64,000 nucleotides of DNA from Branchinecta lynchi (Eukaryota; Arthropoda; Branchiopoda; Anostraca; Branchinectidae). The stretch spans positions 21,290,764 to 21,354,763 of the forward strand of contig JAKZAP010000020.1 of the NCBI GenBank assembly GCA_023053575.1, in the 5' to 3' direction. Both the position numbers and the translations under genes were made by a program. Positions 22,117 through 48,266 of this stretch are shown one piece after another. Numbering within the stretch: the first letter of the stretch is position 1; every line of letters starts with the position of its first letter. Under the pieces are notes generated by a model. The model was not told the origin of the DNA. It worked only from the letters and a program-made list of their open reading frames with translations, and did no database searches.

Positions 22117-22622
22117 GTCTAGTTACAAGCGACGTTTTTCAAATTGGCGTCAGGGGTGGAATGTATTTTCTTTTTTAGAAAAACTATCATGCCATGATCG
22201 GGCCAACCACGTCACAGAGACGGATGCTACCACGCTTAGTACGCTCCCGATAGTCCCGAGTGTGGTAAGCAAATAGTTACTATTTTAAGAAGGCTGGAAC
22301 AGTCAGCGTAGTAACTTTCAACGAGGTTGGTACGGAAAACCAACTAATAGTTACCATTGTTAGAAGGGTGGAACACGGTCTCAGTTTAAAGAAAGCTTTA
22401 GTTACTGCGCGTGACGTCACGAATCATTGGTGTCGGGGCTGGAACATATTTTTTCTTTTTTATACCAAATATCGTGCCATGGGCGAATCGTGCCGATCAC
22501 GTCTAAGAGATAGTTATCAGATACTTTTTTAAGAAGTCTGAAACTGTCGTAACTTTTCGCGAGGTTGAACGCAAATAGTAATTAATAGTTACTATTGCTA
22601 AACGGCTGGAATACGCTCTCAA
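22117..22622 (+). mobile_element. Two degenerate family A MITEs, duplicate copy
   Basis: Second copy of 2590-3095. Confidence 0.65.
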
Positions 22623-24145
22623 TTTCGAAAAAACCCTTTTGGAAAAACCCCGTCGGTATTCATTGGAACGACAATGTTAGCTCTTAGGAATTATTTATGG
22701 AGGCTGGAACATACCCTAGTGAAGTCAGAATGAAGTGCAGTTATCAGACGGAAAGTTCTCTTAGCAATTCCCTCCTCAAGGAAGCACTAACCATAGGTTC
22801 ATACAGAGTAAATCGCGGCGATGAACGAGATTTTTCAATCGCAGCGAGAGAAGATTTTTATCGCCTGGATGTTCACACTGAATTTTCGTCGGCAACAGAA
22901 TTTAACGCGAAAAAAAAAAAAAAAAAACTTTTCTCGCTTTTCCTACAAAATGGCGTAGAACTGAACAGCAATAATTAACCTTTTCTAAAAGTGAATCATC
23001 AAAAGGGTCGTCCGTGTTGCTGTTGCGTGCAAAAAATCGTACTGTCGCCCGATTAAAGTTGAATTTTCCCAAGGTTGAAAATCGCCTGACGAAGCAACAG
23101 AAATCGCCGATTTTGGCGACGAAAATCTCGGCAATGGCCGATATCGCCTCAGTGTGAACCTAGGGTAAGACTCGAATTCCGCGTGCTTCTTTCTGTATGT
23201 GAAACTTTATTCGACCGTGTGTGCATGTACATAAAGGTATGGGACACGATTTTAATTTCACAAAGTTACTAGTTGCGTTTTTGTTCCGAATTTTCCTTGC
23301 GATTCTCCTCGCAATTCTCCTGTTTCGCGTTTTTGGACTATCCAGATGAAGCGAATTCTCCTTTTCTTGCGTTTTTGTCAGAATCGAGAACGGGGAAAGC
23401 CTCGCCATTCTGCAGAATCGGGAAGTTGCTCCGACGGTGAATTCTCGATTCTCCTCTCTCCGTTCTCTTCCCTGATTGGTCAAGAGAGTGCGGGTGTTCA
23501 ATATGCATAAACACGTGTACCGGGTTGCGGACGAGGCTGCCAAATTAGTTTTTTGTCAAAAACGAGAATGGAGGAGCCATAGGAACAAAAACGGTAATTT
23601 GTACGAGAATTGAGAATTCAGAGCGGAGAATTCGGATCAAAACTGCAACTATTGTTTCTTTATCTCTGGGAGAATTTTAGACTGCCAGGAATTAGTGATT
23701 CTAGAGTGCTTACAATATGTCCATGGTCCTCGATACTGCAGGAAACACTTTTCGATAAACTTTTATGTTCTATGTGTGTTAAACTAACTGTGATTTTGAG
23801 AGTATGTGCGATTGTTATTTCTTGAGACTATTTTGTTACTTCTTGTGGAGATAAAGCGCCTTTGTTGTAAACCCTGTTATTTGCTGCTTCTTCGAGTTTG
23901 TGCAATGGACTATATTTTTTGGCTTAGGGCCAAAAATTGGTATTGCAGTGCCCGTCCACACACGCCATAAAGTGTGTCGAGATAATACAAACGCGTAACG
24001 TTCCTTTTCGATTAAGTGCTATGAATAGTGACAGGCCTCGCTCCGCTCGCCTAATTTATCGAATTATTTGTGCATAAATATCTAAAACGTCTTTATTTAT
24101 AGTTTAACTAAAAAGGCAGCTGATATCTGAATACACTGAAATATT

Positions 24146-24440
24146 GAGCGTGTTCCATCCTACTTACCGTAGTTACTACGCACGACGTCACGAATTCTGG
24201 CTTTTTGCCGTCAAGGCTGGAACGATTTTTCTGTTATCCAGCAGAATATCATGCCACGGGCGAATCCGACCAATCACGTTACAGAGATCCGTAGTTACTA
24301 CGCTCCCGAGCGTGGGAAGCAAATAGTTACTATTAGTTACTATTTCGAGAAGGTTGGAACGGTCAGCGTAGTAACTTTTGGTGAGGTTGGAACGGGAATG
24401 GTAACTAATAGTTACTATCTCTAGAAGGGTGGAACACGCT
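24146..24440 (+). mobile_element. Family A MITE, duplicate copy
   Basis: Second copy of 4619-4913. Confidence 0.8.
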
Positions 24441-26393
24441 AATTATGACGTATCTAAGGGATTTTGTTAAAAAAAATCACTCAGGGATCTAGTGGGTGAC
24501 AAGCCAAAATTTACCCAGACGCGGAGAACAGCAAAGGACTGCATTTCCAGGGTTAAAGATGCTAAGCTCGGAAATGTTACGTCTCTAGAAAGTAGGAAAA
24601 TGATATAAGTTAGCTGATTTTTGGGCATTGGCTTACTTTTGTAGTCTTAAAATATTTAAAGCGAGAGGGACATGCAAGCACATAGAGGTACCGCAAATCC
24701 GAAATAATAAGCTCATTCGATTACCTTTGTGTAACGGACAAACGAAGTGACGCATTTTTATCCGGTTTTCAAGCTCGATGGGTTGACAAATTCAGCATTT
24801 AACCGTTAGCGAAATAACAAAACCAAAGTGTTGCTCTCGCAACACTTTATTCGGCGAAGCCGAACACAGGTATCTGCAACACTTCACGTTGACCAGGCAA
24901 CGTAAGTCTAGTTTTTTTTTTGTGTTCAGGCACTAAGCAATCTTCACCAATCTCACCACTGCCCACTGAAAAGCCGCGTTTGTTGAAATTAAAATTCCCC
25001 GCGTCATAGTAGAATTTACACTCTTGGGACGGCCGCAGATATTCTGAACGTCAAAACTAGAGCAGATAGTAGAAAATATAAAAAATCCCGTTGCAGAATC
25101 CAAATAATTCAGTGTATTCAGTGAAATAACACAAAAATAAGTTGGCTTTTCAGTTAAACTTCAAGAAAACGATCAATGAAGTAGCGAATTATGCCCCCAA
25201 AAGACTACCATACACCTTTCAGCGTGCAGAGGGACCGTTCCAGCTCTGCATCGTTCGGACTTCCTGCATCAGGTAGGCTACCCATAGCTTATTGTTGGGA
25301 CAGGGGTCGCATTCCTTTCCGGATTTTGGACACACGCCTTCAGAAACTCCGTAGCCTACACTGTCAGAAGGTTGATACGATTTAACACTAAATCGAGCAA
25401 TTTGACTATTTTTAGTGCTATATTTTCAGGAAATATAACTTCAAACGGACTTAACTGGTAGTATGTGATATGTCTTACTGAAAGAGAAACAGAAAAAAAA
25501 GAAGAGAACAGAAGTTTTTAGAACCTATACACAAGGATATCCTGTGTTACATGTTGCAAGAAAATTAAGATTTTTTTCATTTCGATGGTCAAAGTGCGCT
25601 GAATCATGCCGGGAAAGCCTGATCGTGAACAGACATTTAAGGTTTCCCGGCCTGGACTTTCTCCATCTTCGTCAGTTTCGGCCGGGAAATGTTTCCTTAC
25701 CGAAGTTATGATGGTGCTGCGGCAGCAATTCGAGACTGCCATGGTCGTCCGCAGTACAACGACCGACGTTACTCGTTCCGTCATTTTATAGGTTATCTAG
25801 GGGGAACAGTGAAAGGGGCCAGATCACGGAGCAGAGGCAAGAAATGATCGTGCCAGCAGGAGAACTTCCCATGCACATCTCCAGATTTCGCTTATAGAGC
25901 TTCCCTTTCAATATTTCCGGATTCCAGGTTTACATTTTCATCGAGGCGCAGGGGCGGTACGAAGGGGGGGGGTGAACCCCCCCCCCTCCCCCATGCTTCA
26001 GAGAGTCGTACTCTCAGTCGTATGTTTTGAGCTTCCCTGTTACGACACTCGTACGTTTTGAGCTTGCCAGAATGACATAAGGCAGTTAGCAGTAAATGAC
26101 CTGCTTCTAGTCGTATACAAAGAGATTTTCTAGTCGTATGTTTTCAGCTTGTCAGATTCACAGTTATGTGTTTGTCAGAATGACAGAATGACAATCACAG
26201 TCGTGTGCTTGAGCTTGCCAGAATAAACTGTTTTCTAGTCGTATATACGAGACAATCGCAGGTTTTGAGCTTGTTAGAGTGCCAGTTGTATGTTTTGAGC
26301 TTGTCAGAACGACGTAAATGCAGTTACCAAGCCGTGATTTTGACCATGTGGCGCACAGTTTGAATGCAACTCATTACGAAAACAAGAGCTACG

Positions 26394-29181
26394 AGCTCAT
26401 ATGGCACTTGTACGAGTAGGCTGTATAAGAAAGTAGATGAGAACGTCACAAAATACACCCGCCATCCAAAAATGCGGTTCGGAAATAGAAATAGGATATT
26501 TAGTTTCACTCATTTCTGAGCAGTTCCGGCATCGTCTCGATTGTCTGTCGCAAATGCACATGACTGTTCAAAGTTTCATCCCAATAAATCCATTTGTTTG
26601 ATCCCTAGACATTTGTTTGATCCCTAGACGCCAAATAACAAATCTAGGCCGCATAAACTCGGCACTGTCGAATTTGCATCTCATTCGGTCCATCCGTTTG
26701 GTTTTTGTGCATGTCAAAAGTCCCCCCACCCCCAATTCCCCTAATCGTGGTCGCATATGGTTCAAACGCATCTTTTACATGTCGAGGCCATCGATTCTTA
26801 TCACCCATTTGTTTGACCCTAGTTGGTCGTATCCTAGTTTAAATAAATAAGTCAATTATGTCGGGTCGCTAATATGCCTGCAAAGTTTCATTGTCTTAGT
26901 ACTTCTGGAACTATTCTAACCCCCGACTACCGGTATTCCAGGAAACCCCCTCTCCCCCCCCCCACAGAGCCCCGAAACCATCTGGCTCCGTCAAATTCGG
27001 ATCTAGGCCTAATGCTTGTTCTCTCCATTAAATTCCGTCCCAATCCCTCTGCTTTAAGCGTTTCTTGAGTTTTCGGGTCCCCCCCCCCCATCCCCACAGG
27101 TATAACCCGACCCGACCCGGACTTAACAATGATCATCCGAGGCGATAGCTCTTTCCACCATACAAGTTTCATTCAAATCCGATCACCCGTTCAAAAGTTA
27201 TACACGCCACTAGATTCCGGACTCCCCATCCATCCACTCCCCCCACTATGGTCGGATCGGGGAAACGGCTGTTCTCAAGTGAACCTGTTCGGGTCCCTGA
27301 CATACCTGCCAAGTTTCATCACCCTAGCACATCAGGAAGTATGCCGAACTCGCGGGATCGCTAGAAATCCGGACCCCCCCCCCCCCCCAACTCCCCCAGA
27401 GTGCCCGGATCTGGTCCGCTTATATCAATGACGTATCTAGGACTTGTGCTTGTTCTTCCACCAAGTTTCATCCCGATCCCTCCACTCTAAGCGTTTCTCA
27501 AGATTTCCGGTTCCCTCCTCCAACTCCCCCCAGTGTCATCGGATCCGGTCCGGATTTATAGTGGGACGTCTGAAACACGAGGTCATCCTAAATATAAAAT
27601 TTCATCAAGATCCGATCACCCGTTCAAAAGTTATACACGCCACTAGATTCCGGACTCCCCATCCATCCACTCCCCCCACTATGGTCGGATCGGGAAACGG
27701 CTGTTCTCAAGTGAACCTGTTCGGGTCCTTGACATACCTGCCAAGTTTCATCGCCCTAGCACATCAGGAAGTATGCCGAACTCGCAGGATCGCTAGAAAT
27801 CCGGCCCCCCCCCCAACTCCCCCAGAGTGCCCGGATCTGGTCCGCTTATATCAATGACGTATCTAGGACTTGTGCTTGTTCTTCCACCAAGTTTCATCCC
27901 GATCCCTCCACTCTAAGCGTTTCTCAAGATTTCCGGTTCCCTCCTCCAACTCCCCCCAGTGTCATCGAATCCGGTCCCGATTTATAGTGGGACGTCTGAA
28001 ACACGAGGTCATCCTAAATATAAAATTTCATCAAGATCCGATCACCCGTTCAAAAGTTATACACGCCACTAGATTCCGGACTCCCCATCCATCCACTCCC
28101 CCCAGTATGGTCGGATTGGAGAAACGGCTGTTCTCAAGTGAACCTGTTCGGGTCCCTGACATACCTGCCAAGTTTCATCGCCCTAGCACATCAGGAAGTA
28201 TGCCGAACTCGCGGGATCGCTAGAAATCCGGCCCCCCCCCCCAACTCCCCCAGAGTGCCCGGATCTGGTCCGCTTATATCAATGACGTATCTAGGACTTG
28301 TGCTTGTTCTTCCCACCAAGTTTCATCCCGATCCTTCCACTCTAAGCGTTTCTCAAGATTTCCGGTTCCCTCCTCCAACTCCCCCCAGTGTCATCGGATC
28401 CGGTCCGGATTTGTAGTGTGACGTCTGAGACACGAGGTCATCCTAAATATAAAATTTCATCAAGATCCGATGACTCGTTCGCAAGATAAAAATACCACAC
28501 ATTTTGGCTTCCCCCTCCCTCCACTCCCCCTCCCAGATGGTCGGATCGGGGAAATGACTATTTCCCATTTAATCTGGTCGGGTCCCTGACGTGCCTGCCA
28601 ATTTTCAGCGTCCCAGCACATCAGGAAGCACCAAACTCGTGGGATCACTAAAAATTCGGACTTCTCCCCCCCCCCCCCCAACTCCCCCAAAGTGAGCGGA
28701 TCCGTTCCGGTTATACCCATCACGTATCTAGGACTTCTGCTTGTTCTTTCCGCCAAGTTTCATCCGGATTCCTTCACTCTAAGTGTTTTCCAAGATTTCC
28801 GGTTTCCCCCTCCAACTCCCCCCAGTGTCACCGGATCCGGTCTGGATTTAAAATGGAGGGTCTGAGACACGAAGTCCTTCCATATATCAAGTTTCATTAA
28901 GATCCGATCACCCGTTCGTAAGCTAAAAATATTTCATTTTTCCTGTTTTTTCCGGATTCCCCCTCCCTCCACTCCCCTCCAGATGGTCGGATCGAGGAAG
29001 CGACAATTTCTAATTTAATCTGGTCCAGTTCCTGATATGCCTGCCAAGTTTCATCGTCCTAGCTTATCTGGAAGTGCCCGAACTAGCAAAACCGGGACCG
29101 ACAGACCGACAGACCGACAGACCGACTGACGGACAGAAATTACAATCGCTATATGGCACTTGAGTAAGCTCAAGTGCCATA
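26394..29181 (+). mobile_element. Helentron-like element, duplicate copy
   Basis: Second copy of 6867-9656, with four of the five C-run length differences. Terminal hairpin at 29152-29181. Confidence 0.6.
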
Positions 29182-29344
29182 AAAAAGGGTGCGCCATTTA
29201 GCTGGGGCTTTAGGCCTAGGATTTGGGGGTCTGTTAGTCACATTAATATCTAGAAGTTGGATGGGAAACTTTTGAACTTTGCCAGAAAAAAGTCGGGTAA
29301 AATTTTTTGTTTGCCTGCGGTGCTCAGTTTAAATTTGTCCTCGG

Positions 29345-30929
29345 CAGGGCCGTCACGAGCCTTTTACCTTTAGGGGGGGGGGCGTCCGGTTTGTGCCGAC
29401 GGACTAAAAATGTGCCGACAAAAAGCGCCGTTGCCGCGCGGCAACGGCGCACATTTCCCGCAAGCAGAGAATAGAACCTTGGTAAAATTAACTATAATGC
29501 ATCCGTAGAGATTAATCCTTTGATGTAATTTCGTATGTTAAAGTTCGCATACTTCGCTTTTCATTTTATTTTTCGCCAAAAAGCGAAGATTCCAACGACT
29601 GTACCAAGAACAACTTAAACTAAGCGCCGCATGCGAAATTTTTTTAATCTACTTTTTTTTCGAAAAAAAATTAGCTATAGTGCCATACAATTTCCGGCTT
29701 TTAACGAGTTTAAAACCCCAAGAAATTGTATCCTAAAACGAAAACTAAATGATACACCGTTCTTCCAGATAGAGAAAACTACAAAGTGCGCCGCAGGCGA
29801 AATTTTTTTTTAAATTAACTGTAATGCATTAGTTGAGGTTGTTCCTTTGATGTAAATTCATGGATTTAAATTCACATATTCGGCTTTTCGTTTCACCTTT
29901 CGCTAAAAAGTGAAGCTTCCAGCGACTGTACCCCAGTTGAACTGAGCATCGCCGGCGAAGATTTTTTTAAATCTGTATTTTTTCCGGAAAAATTTGCGCC
30001 CAACAAATGTTTGCAGAATTTGGTTTCTTACGTATAAAAAGACCCGATGTGCCGAATACCGACGCCCGACAAAAGCATTCATACTTTGATTTCTTCTGTG
30101 TTTTGCCCAACAAGACCGTAAAGAACTATGTTTTAGACGTGTAAATAGTAGGCCGATGTACCGACGAGACTTGAACTTTCGGTATGCGCCCAATAAAAAT
30201 TCACAGAATTTGATAAAAAAAAAAAAAAATCGTGTAAAAGAACCAGATGTGCCGAGGAGAATACCATCGAGCATTTGATTTTTTCTGTGCTTTGCTCGAC
30301 TAGACTGTACAGAACTTGATTTCTTACGTGTAAAATAACCCCTTGTGCCGAGGAGACTTGAACTTCTCGAGTGCGCCCGACAGGGATTGCAAAATTTGAT
30401 TTCTTAAGTATAAGTAGAACCCGATGAGCAGACAAAGTTTATTTCTTCTGTGTTTCTTATTTATAAAAATAAACCGATGTGCCGACGAGAATACCGAGGC
30501 AGGACAAAAGCGTGCAGAATTCAATTTCTTCAGTGTTTTGCCCGACACATTTTTGCAGGATTTCATTCTTGTGTAAAAAGAACCCGATATGCCGACGAGT
30601 CGACCGACGCCCGACAAAAACATGAAAAATGTATTTCTTCTGGATTCCTTATGTTTAAAAAAAAACGATGAGCCGGCGAGAATGCCGAGGCACGACATTT
30701 GCATGCAAAATTCGAGTTCTTCAGTGTTTTGCCCGACAAATATTTGCAGGATTTCATTTCTTGCGTATAAAAAGAACCCGATGTGCCGACGAGTCGACCG
30801 ACACCTGACAAAAGCATGCACAATCTTTTGTGTTTGTCATGCACACTTCTTTTGTGTTTGCCTGAACTTTTTCAAGACCTTTAGGGGGGGGGGGGGGGGT
30901 TCCCCCCTCCCCCCATAGTGACGCCCCTG
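29345..30929 (+). mobile_element. Complete hAT-like element with 8-bp TSD (family D)
   Basis: Flanked by an exact 8-bp target duplication GTCCTCGG at 29337-29344 and 30930-30937. Terminal inverted repeats are CAGGGCCGTCACGA (left) and CAGGGGCGTCACTA (right, minus strand). Subterminal G9-10 (left), and G15 with C6 runs (right), follow the TIRs. A 26-bp perfect palindrome lies at 29425-29450. The interior (30000-30830) is an irregular tandem repeat of about 80-115 bp containing GATGTGCCGACGAG, which makes minus-strand ORFs up to 165 codons. No transposase is seen, so it is non-autonomous. An 8-bp TSD with CAG-type ends fits the hAT superfamily. Confidence 0.85.
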
Positions 30930-31204
30930 GTCCTCGGTGCATATGTAGAACTGTTTATTGAGTCGTCGCTCTCTCCAGCGGAGGCTTAAATGAATGGCAC
31001 GCTAGAATCCCTGTTATTTATGTGTTATTAATTTATTCCTGCGTTAATCTTTTGCTAACCTTTTTTAAGAAAAAGGTATGAATATTGCTTGGAATTCTTA
31101 CATTATTTCGCCTGTGGTGCTGTGTTTTTTTCTACTGTTTCGAATCGGTATAATTTCTGGGTATTAGCCAGTCGTATTTTTTAGGTCGTTATCCCCAAGT
31201 CCGT

Positions 31205-31330
31205 TTTTCCGCTGCAGCGCTGCCGCTTCAACCAAAGAAGAAAGTGAATCCAAAAACGCATTTTGTGCAAAAGCAAAGGTGCTGCAGCAGCGATGCGGCA
31301 GCGCTATTGCAACAAGAACGAGGCTCAGGC
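31205..31330 (+). repeat. Interspersed repeat, inverted relative at 38785-38900
   Basis: Shares GAATCCAAAAACGCAT, TGCAAAAGCAAAG, GCTGCAGCAG and AACGAGGCTCAGG with the reverse complement of 38785-38900. It lies upstream of the Arf start. Confidence 0.65.
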
Positions 31331-31998
31331 CAAAAACGTCTGAAACTTCTGAAAGTCCGAGGTGTGACATCCCAGATTTTGGAATCTGGAAGGGAATCAC
31401 AGAGGAAATACATTACAGAGATACAGTAATTGTGCAAATGGATGGGGTAGGGGGAAAGGAAGAGTGCCTGGAAGGCCAAAGTTTGCACGTTATGCCAGTG
31501 TCCGTAGTTTTGGAGATTCACAGATGAACTTGTGCCAGCTACATTAAGAGGAAATGCATAGTTTAGCAGTGGTTTTTGCAAAACTTACTTGAACATTTTC
31601 TATGGTACTGGACTGGACCAACCCGCGAAGCTACACCACTGTGGCGGTACCAACCTGTTTGCAATTGCCAAGAAATTGTGGACGGTCACTGTCCCGACTA
31701 ACCATCTTTTTTTTGTCGGAAGAGTAGTTTGTTTCTAACGATAGGCGATAGCATTAGCAACCAAGCAGCTGGTTTTCGTCTTATTTAAAACAATCAAACA
31801 CTCGCTTTTTGTTTTGCCTCTCAAACGCCACCTAGCATTTTTCTCTTAAATGGTGCCCTAGAGAGCGCGCACCTGTCCTGTATGTCAGTTGTCAGCGATC
31901 GCCGATCGGAAAGAAGCAAAGAAGATACTCAACTCAAATCTGGTTTTTCTGTTTAATCATAACTCTTTCAGAACTAAGTAGTGTAATAAGCGATCAGG
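31331..31998 (+). promoter_or_regulatory. Probable Arf promoter and 5' UTR region (extent unknown)
   Basis: Inferred only from position upstream of the Arf start codon. No TATA box or initiator is distinctive enough to place the start site. An upstream non-coding exon cannot be excluded. Confidence 0.35.
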
Positions 31999-45167
<13,169 letters not shown>

Positions 45168-45464
45168 ACTCTGATGACCCCGAAGAATTTTCTGTTTGTC
45201 CCTGGAAATACCGCCAGTGATAAGGCGGCTAGTTTGAGTGGTACGAAGTATAGTTGCCAATAATGTGCAAGTGACTTATATACGGTAGGTCCGGAATAGG
45301 TGGATGTGGTTGGCGGTGGAAGAGACAATAGGTAAAAATGGAGAGCTTTTACATACTGGGGCGCCGCTTGTCTAGCAATGGCTGTCGCTTCGGTGGAGTG
45401 CTACTGGTTTTGCAAGGTATAGCTCTGTAGGAAATATTTGGGCTTGAAAACGGTTTGGACCATT
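45168..45464 (+). other. Probable Arf 3' UTR start
   Basis: Sequence after the Arf stop codon. I see no poly(A) signal close by. An AATAAA lies at 46655, but whether the transcript reaches it is unknown. Confidence 0.3.
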
Positions 45465-45770
45465 CTGACAGTGCGAACACAAGATAAGGATTTCCCGGCC
45501 GGGTTTTCTTCACTTTCATCATGAAGTTAAAAAAATCTAACTTTTTCCACATGGAAGTGGCGATGGTGCCGAAAATCTGGGCAGGAACTCCAGCCCGGGA
45601 GCACCCGACCCTGGTCGTCTTTTCAAGGTATGAAGTGAACGTGTTTTCCGGGCAGGATTTTCGTCATGGATTTGAAAAAGAGTGAACTTACGGGGTTGAT
45701 GGTGGTGCTGAAAATCCTGGCAGGAATTGCGGTCCACGACCGTCCGGCCCTGAACCTCTTTTCTGCACTA
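45465..45770. mobile_element. Family G-related MITE, two internal units
   Basis: Begins AGTGCGAACACAAGATAAGG. Contains two diverged copies of a GATGGTG...CGGCAGGAATT-type block, and GGATTTCCCGGCCGGG. Related to 16766-16930. Confidence 0.55.
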
Positions 45771-47050
45771 TTAGCTGACGATTAGAATCCTCGGCGATAG
45801 CGTGTGTTAAAACTGAGCTAGACTTTTTGGGTGCGTTGAGTTTCTTGAAATGTGGCTAATGATTTGTTAATGATTTGTTCTCGCGATCCAAAAGGGCATC
45901 TCACTGCAATGAGAAGAAAACCGAATTCCGAGACGGACTAACAAGCTGGAAATAACTGATGTTATTTTCGCGACTTCGCAAGTGCCGAATTTGACCGCTA
46001 GACCATATAGCCGCGGCGGCTTGTACATCGGCCGACGAATAGCAGACTCCCCACGGCTGTCGCGACGACTTCCAGTTGACTTACGAGGGCCAGTCGGCAT
46101 TCGGCCGCCGTCAGATGAAATGCTTCTTTGAGACTGCGATCATTTCATCCCCGAGTAACGCCTGCGCAGTCGCGGTGCGCACCCTTTTAGTGTAGTATGC
46201 GGAAGTAAAACACGGGTTGGGAAACTCTGATCGCCATCTTGTTGGTAGCGTACCAAAGGGCAAAATAAGATCACCTCTCTCATGTACCATGTTAATTCGT
46301 CTCCCTCGTTCGACATAAAGCTTTGTTTTTTTCTTCGTCGACTGAATTTTTTTTTTGATAAGCGCGAAATTCTTTGTTAACATTCCCAGTCGCGCCGGAA
46401 GGTCTCCGGAGTATTTTCAGATGCACCGGAAATTTCGGGGACATAAGCTCTTTTCCGGATGCTGAAAAAAAAAACATTTTCAGGAGTATAAATAGCGTAA
46501 TGTTGTGGGGTTGTGTGGTATGAAGATTGTTTAACACTTTTAGAGTTATATTTTGTTGTTGTAAGTCTGTGCCTACACTCGTCTGCTTTATTCGCATATT
46601 TGCTCACCAGTGTTTGGCGTAAACAGCCTAGGTATTTATGATGTGAGGTGTTTCAATAAAAGTGATTTTAACCAGAATGGCACTTGCTTTCTAGATTTTG
46701 GGTGGTCTCTTCTTTGTTCAAGCCTATTTCTCACTGGCCGTTGCTAAGATTCAAACAATAAGTAGCAAATAACTGGAGAAGGCGGAAAGCTGAATTACAG
46801 AAAGAAAAATCTGCAAGATTTTTGAACAGATATGGGGAATAAGAAATGGGCTTAAAGCAGAAGTCAAGGACTGCTGTCTTTGAAGTAGTCCACATGTATG
46901 CGGATATGATGTAACCAGCAATTTGTGCTTTAACGTAGAATGCTTGTTTCTGGATCCAGAATTCACCTGTTTTCTCATAGGCCGCTAATGAGGTGTGTGG
47001 ATGTAAATGGTGGGAATTAAACCAACTAATAAACACTGGGTGGTGAAATT
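45771..47050. other. No supported gene; promoter-like patch near 46150
   Basis: Near 46155-46180 there is CCTGCGCAG and GTGCGCACC (NRF-1-like), and near 46230 CGCCATCTTG (YY1-like). Together these occur in animal CpG-type promoters, but no conserved ORF follows on either strand. ATTTCAATAAAAGT at about 46650 could be a poly(A) signal. A tRNA A-box-like GGTCTAGCGG (minus, about 46000) lacks the rest of a tRNA. Confidence 0.3.
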
Positions 47051-48187
47051 AAAGTTTAACATAAAAACTCATTTTTGTATCATTTAACTGAATTATTTGA
47101 ATTCTGCTAAGGGGTTTTCCACTATCAGCTCTAGTATAGTGACGTTCAGAATATCTACAGCCCTCCCCACAACGCAAATTCCTCTATGACGCGGAAAATC
47201 TCAACACAAACGCTGCTTTTCCATGGCCAGTGGTGATCTTGGTGAAGACTGCTTAGTCGAAGAACACAGATTTTCATAAATCTTTTTGATCAAGTATACG
47301 ACACAGGTACAAGCACAAAGAGGTAGCACAGATTGGACAGATAAATTCCACTATTCGATGCAATGATGAGTTGGTATCAAAAATGCATAAAGTATGTCAC
47401 TGCACCTAATATTGATTCAATTAATTTTTTTTTTCAATTCTGTTTATTTCCTAAAATTCGCTCACGCACGGACGAAGCCGAGCATTGAATTTCTTCCATC
47501 ATGTATACAATTTCAAAAAATTTTGCTCATGGAAGGAATTTAGGATCCCAAGTTCGCAAAATCAGGCAAAAGTGGTGACAGGCGATCAGCAAACGGGGTT
47601 AGAGACTTATCAAATTGTCATCCGAAAGGAAGTGAATGTACATGCAGTTTGACATACTTTGGTAAAAGAGAAGGTTAGAGTTATCCAGAAATCGAGAATA
47701 GATTTGGTTGGCTTCAAATTTTGAAAGTTACTTGCTGGATAAGTACTTCAGAAAATCTTCTGCATTCGTGAATAGCGCAGCAACGAAGTAACGCATTTTC
47801 ATCGAGTCTTAAGCCCATTTAAAGGAACAGAAAACTTGACTCGGGGAGCTAGCTGACATGTACCCTGAGTCGATATTGAGAGTAAGAAAAATTCTCGTTA
47901 CGACCATTACAGTTTCTGGGCAGTTTCCGAGAATTCGACTTTTGAGTTGTTAGAAAAAAAGCAAAAGGTTTGTGTGCCGGGAGTAGGAATCGAACGCACG
48001 ACCTCTTGACTACTATCCCGATACAATGGCCGAAACACGGCCAAAGCCTAACTTTTACAGTTTAAAGTTCATAATTAGTGCATAAGGGGCCAAGCAAAAA
48101 GTTGCGTAGTCAAGTTTTCTGTGCCTTTAAGTGAATAAGTGGTTGGTAACGAGATTGCCCCATCTCAGCCCTTTTCGGTTAAACTTT
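47051..48187 (+). mobile_element. Family I element, about 1.1 kb, with nested MITE
   Basis: AAAGTTTAAC at the left and CTTTTCGGTTAAACTTT at the right are the family I inverted ends also seen at 14048-14232. 47051-47290 is complementary to 5380-5650. No ORF of note. It is interrupted by the TTAA-flanked MITE at 47819-48130. Confidence 0.6.
47819..48130. mobile_element. TTAA-flanked MITE nested in family I
   Basis: TIRs AGGAACAGAAAACTTGACT and (minus) AGGCACAGAAAACTTGACT differ at one base. TTAA at both borders. The interior includes, on minus, a GTTCGATTCC B-box-like block near 47995 but no cloverleaf. The family I copy at 14048 shows the site without insertion. Confidence 0.8.
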
Positions 48188-48266
48188 TACAGGTAGTGAA
48201 GCTGCAATAGTTGTGTTTTTGATCGAAGTTTGAAGTTAAATATTCTTTGAGCCCAAGCTGACTTTG

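Larger units (their letters stand above)
19529..29796. repeat. Copy 2 of the 10.3-kb direct duplication
   Basis: Same sequence as 1-10271, three bases shorter through C-run differences. This copy is continuous on both sides, so it is the better candidate for the true locus. Its repeats are listed below at their own coordinates. Confidence 0.95.

Noticed and set aside
30133..30918. Minus-strand ORFs of 93-165 codons with repeated segments
   Set aside because: They are read from the tandem core of the hAT-like element, in several frames, with no known domain.
45960..46025. tRNA-like A box GGTCTAGCGG on minus
   Set aside because: No B box at the right distance and no cloverleaf; at best a SINE head.
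47975..48060. tRNA gene on minus (GTTCGATTCC block)
   Set aside because: B-box-like sequence is present but the acceptor stem and anticodon arm cannot be formed; it is part of the nested TTAA MITE.
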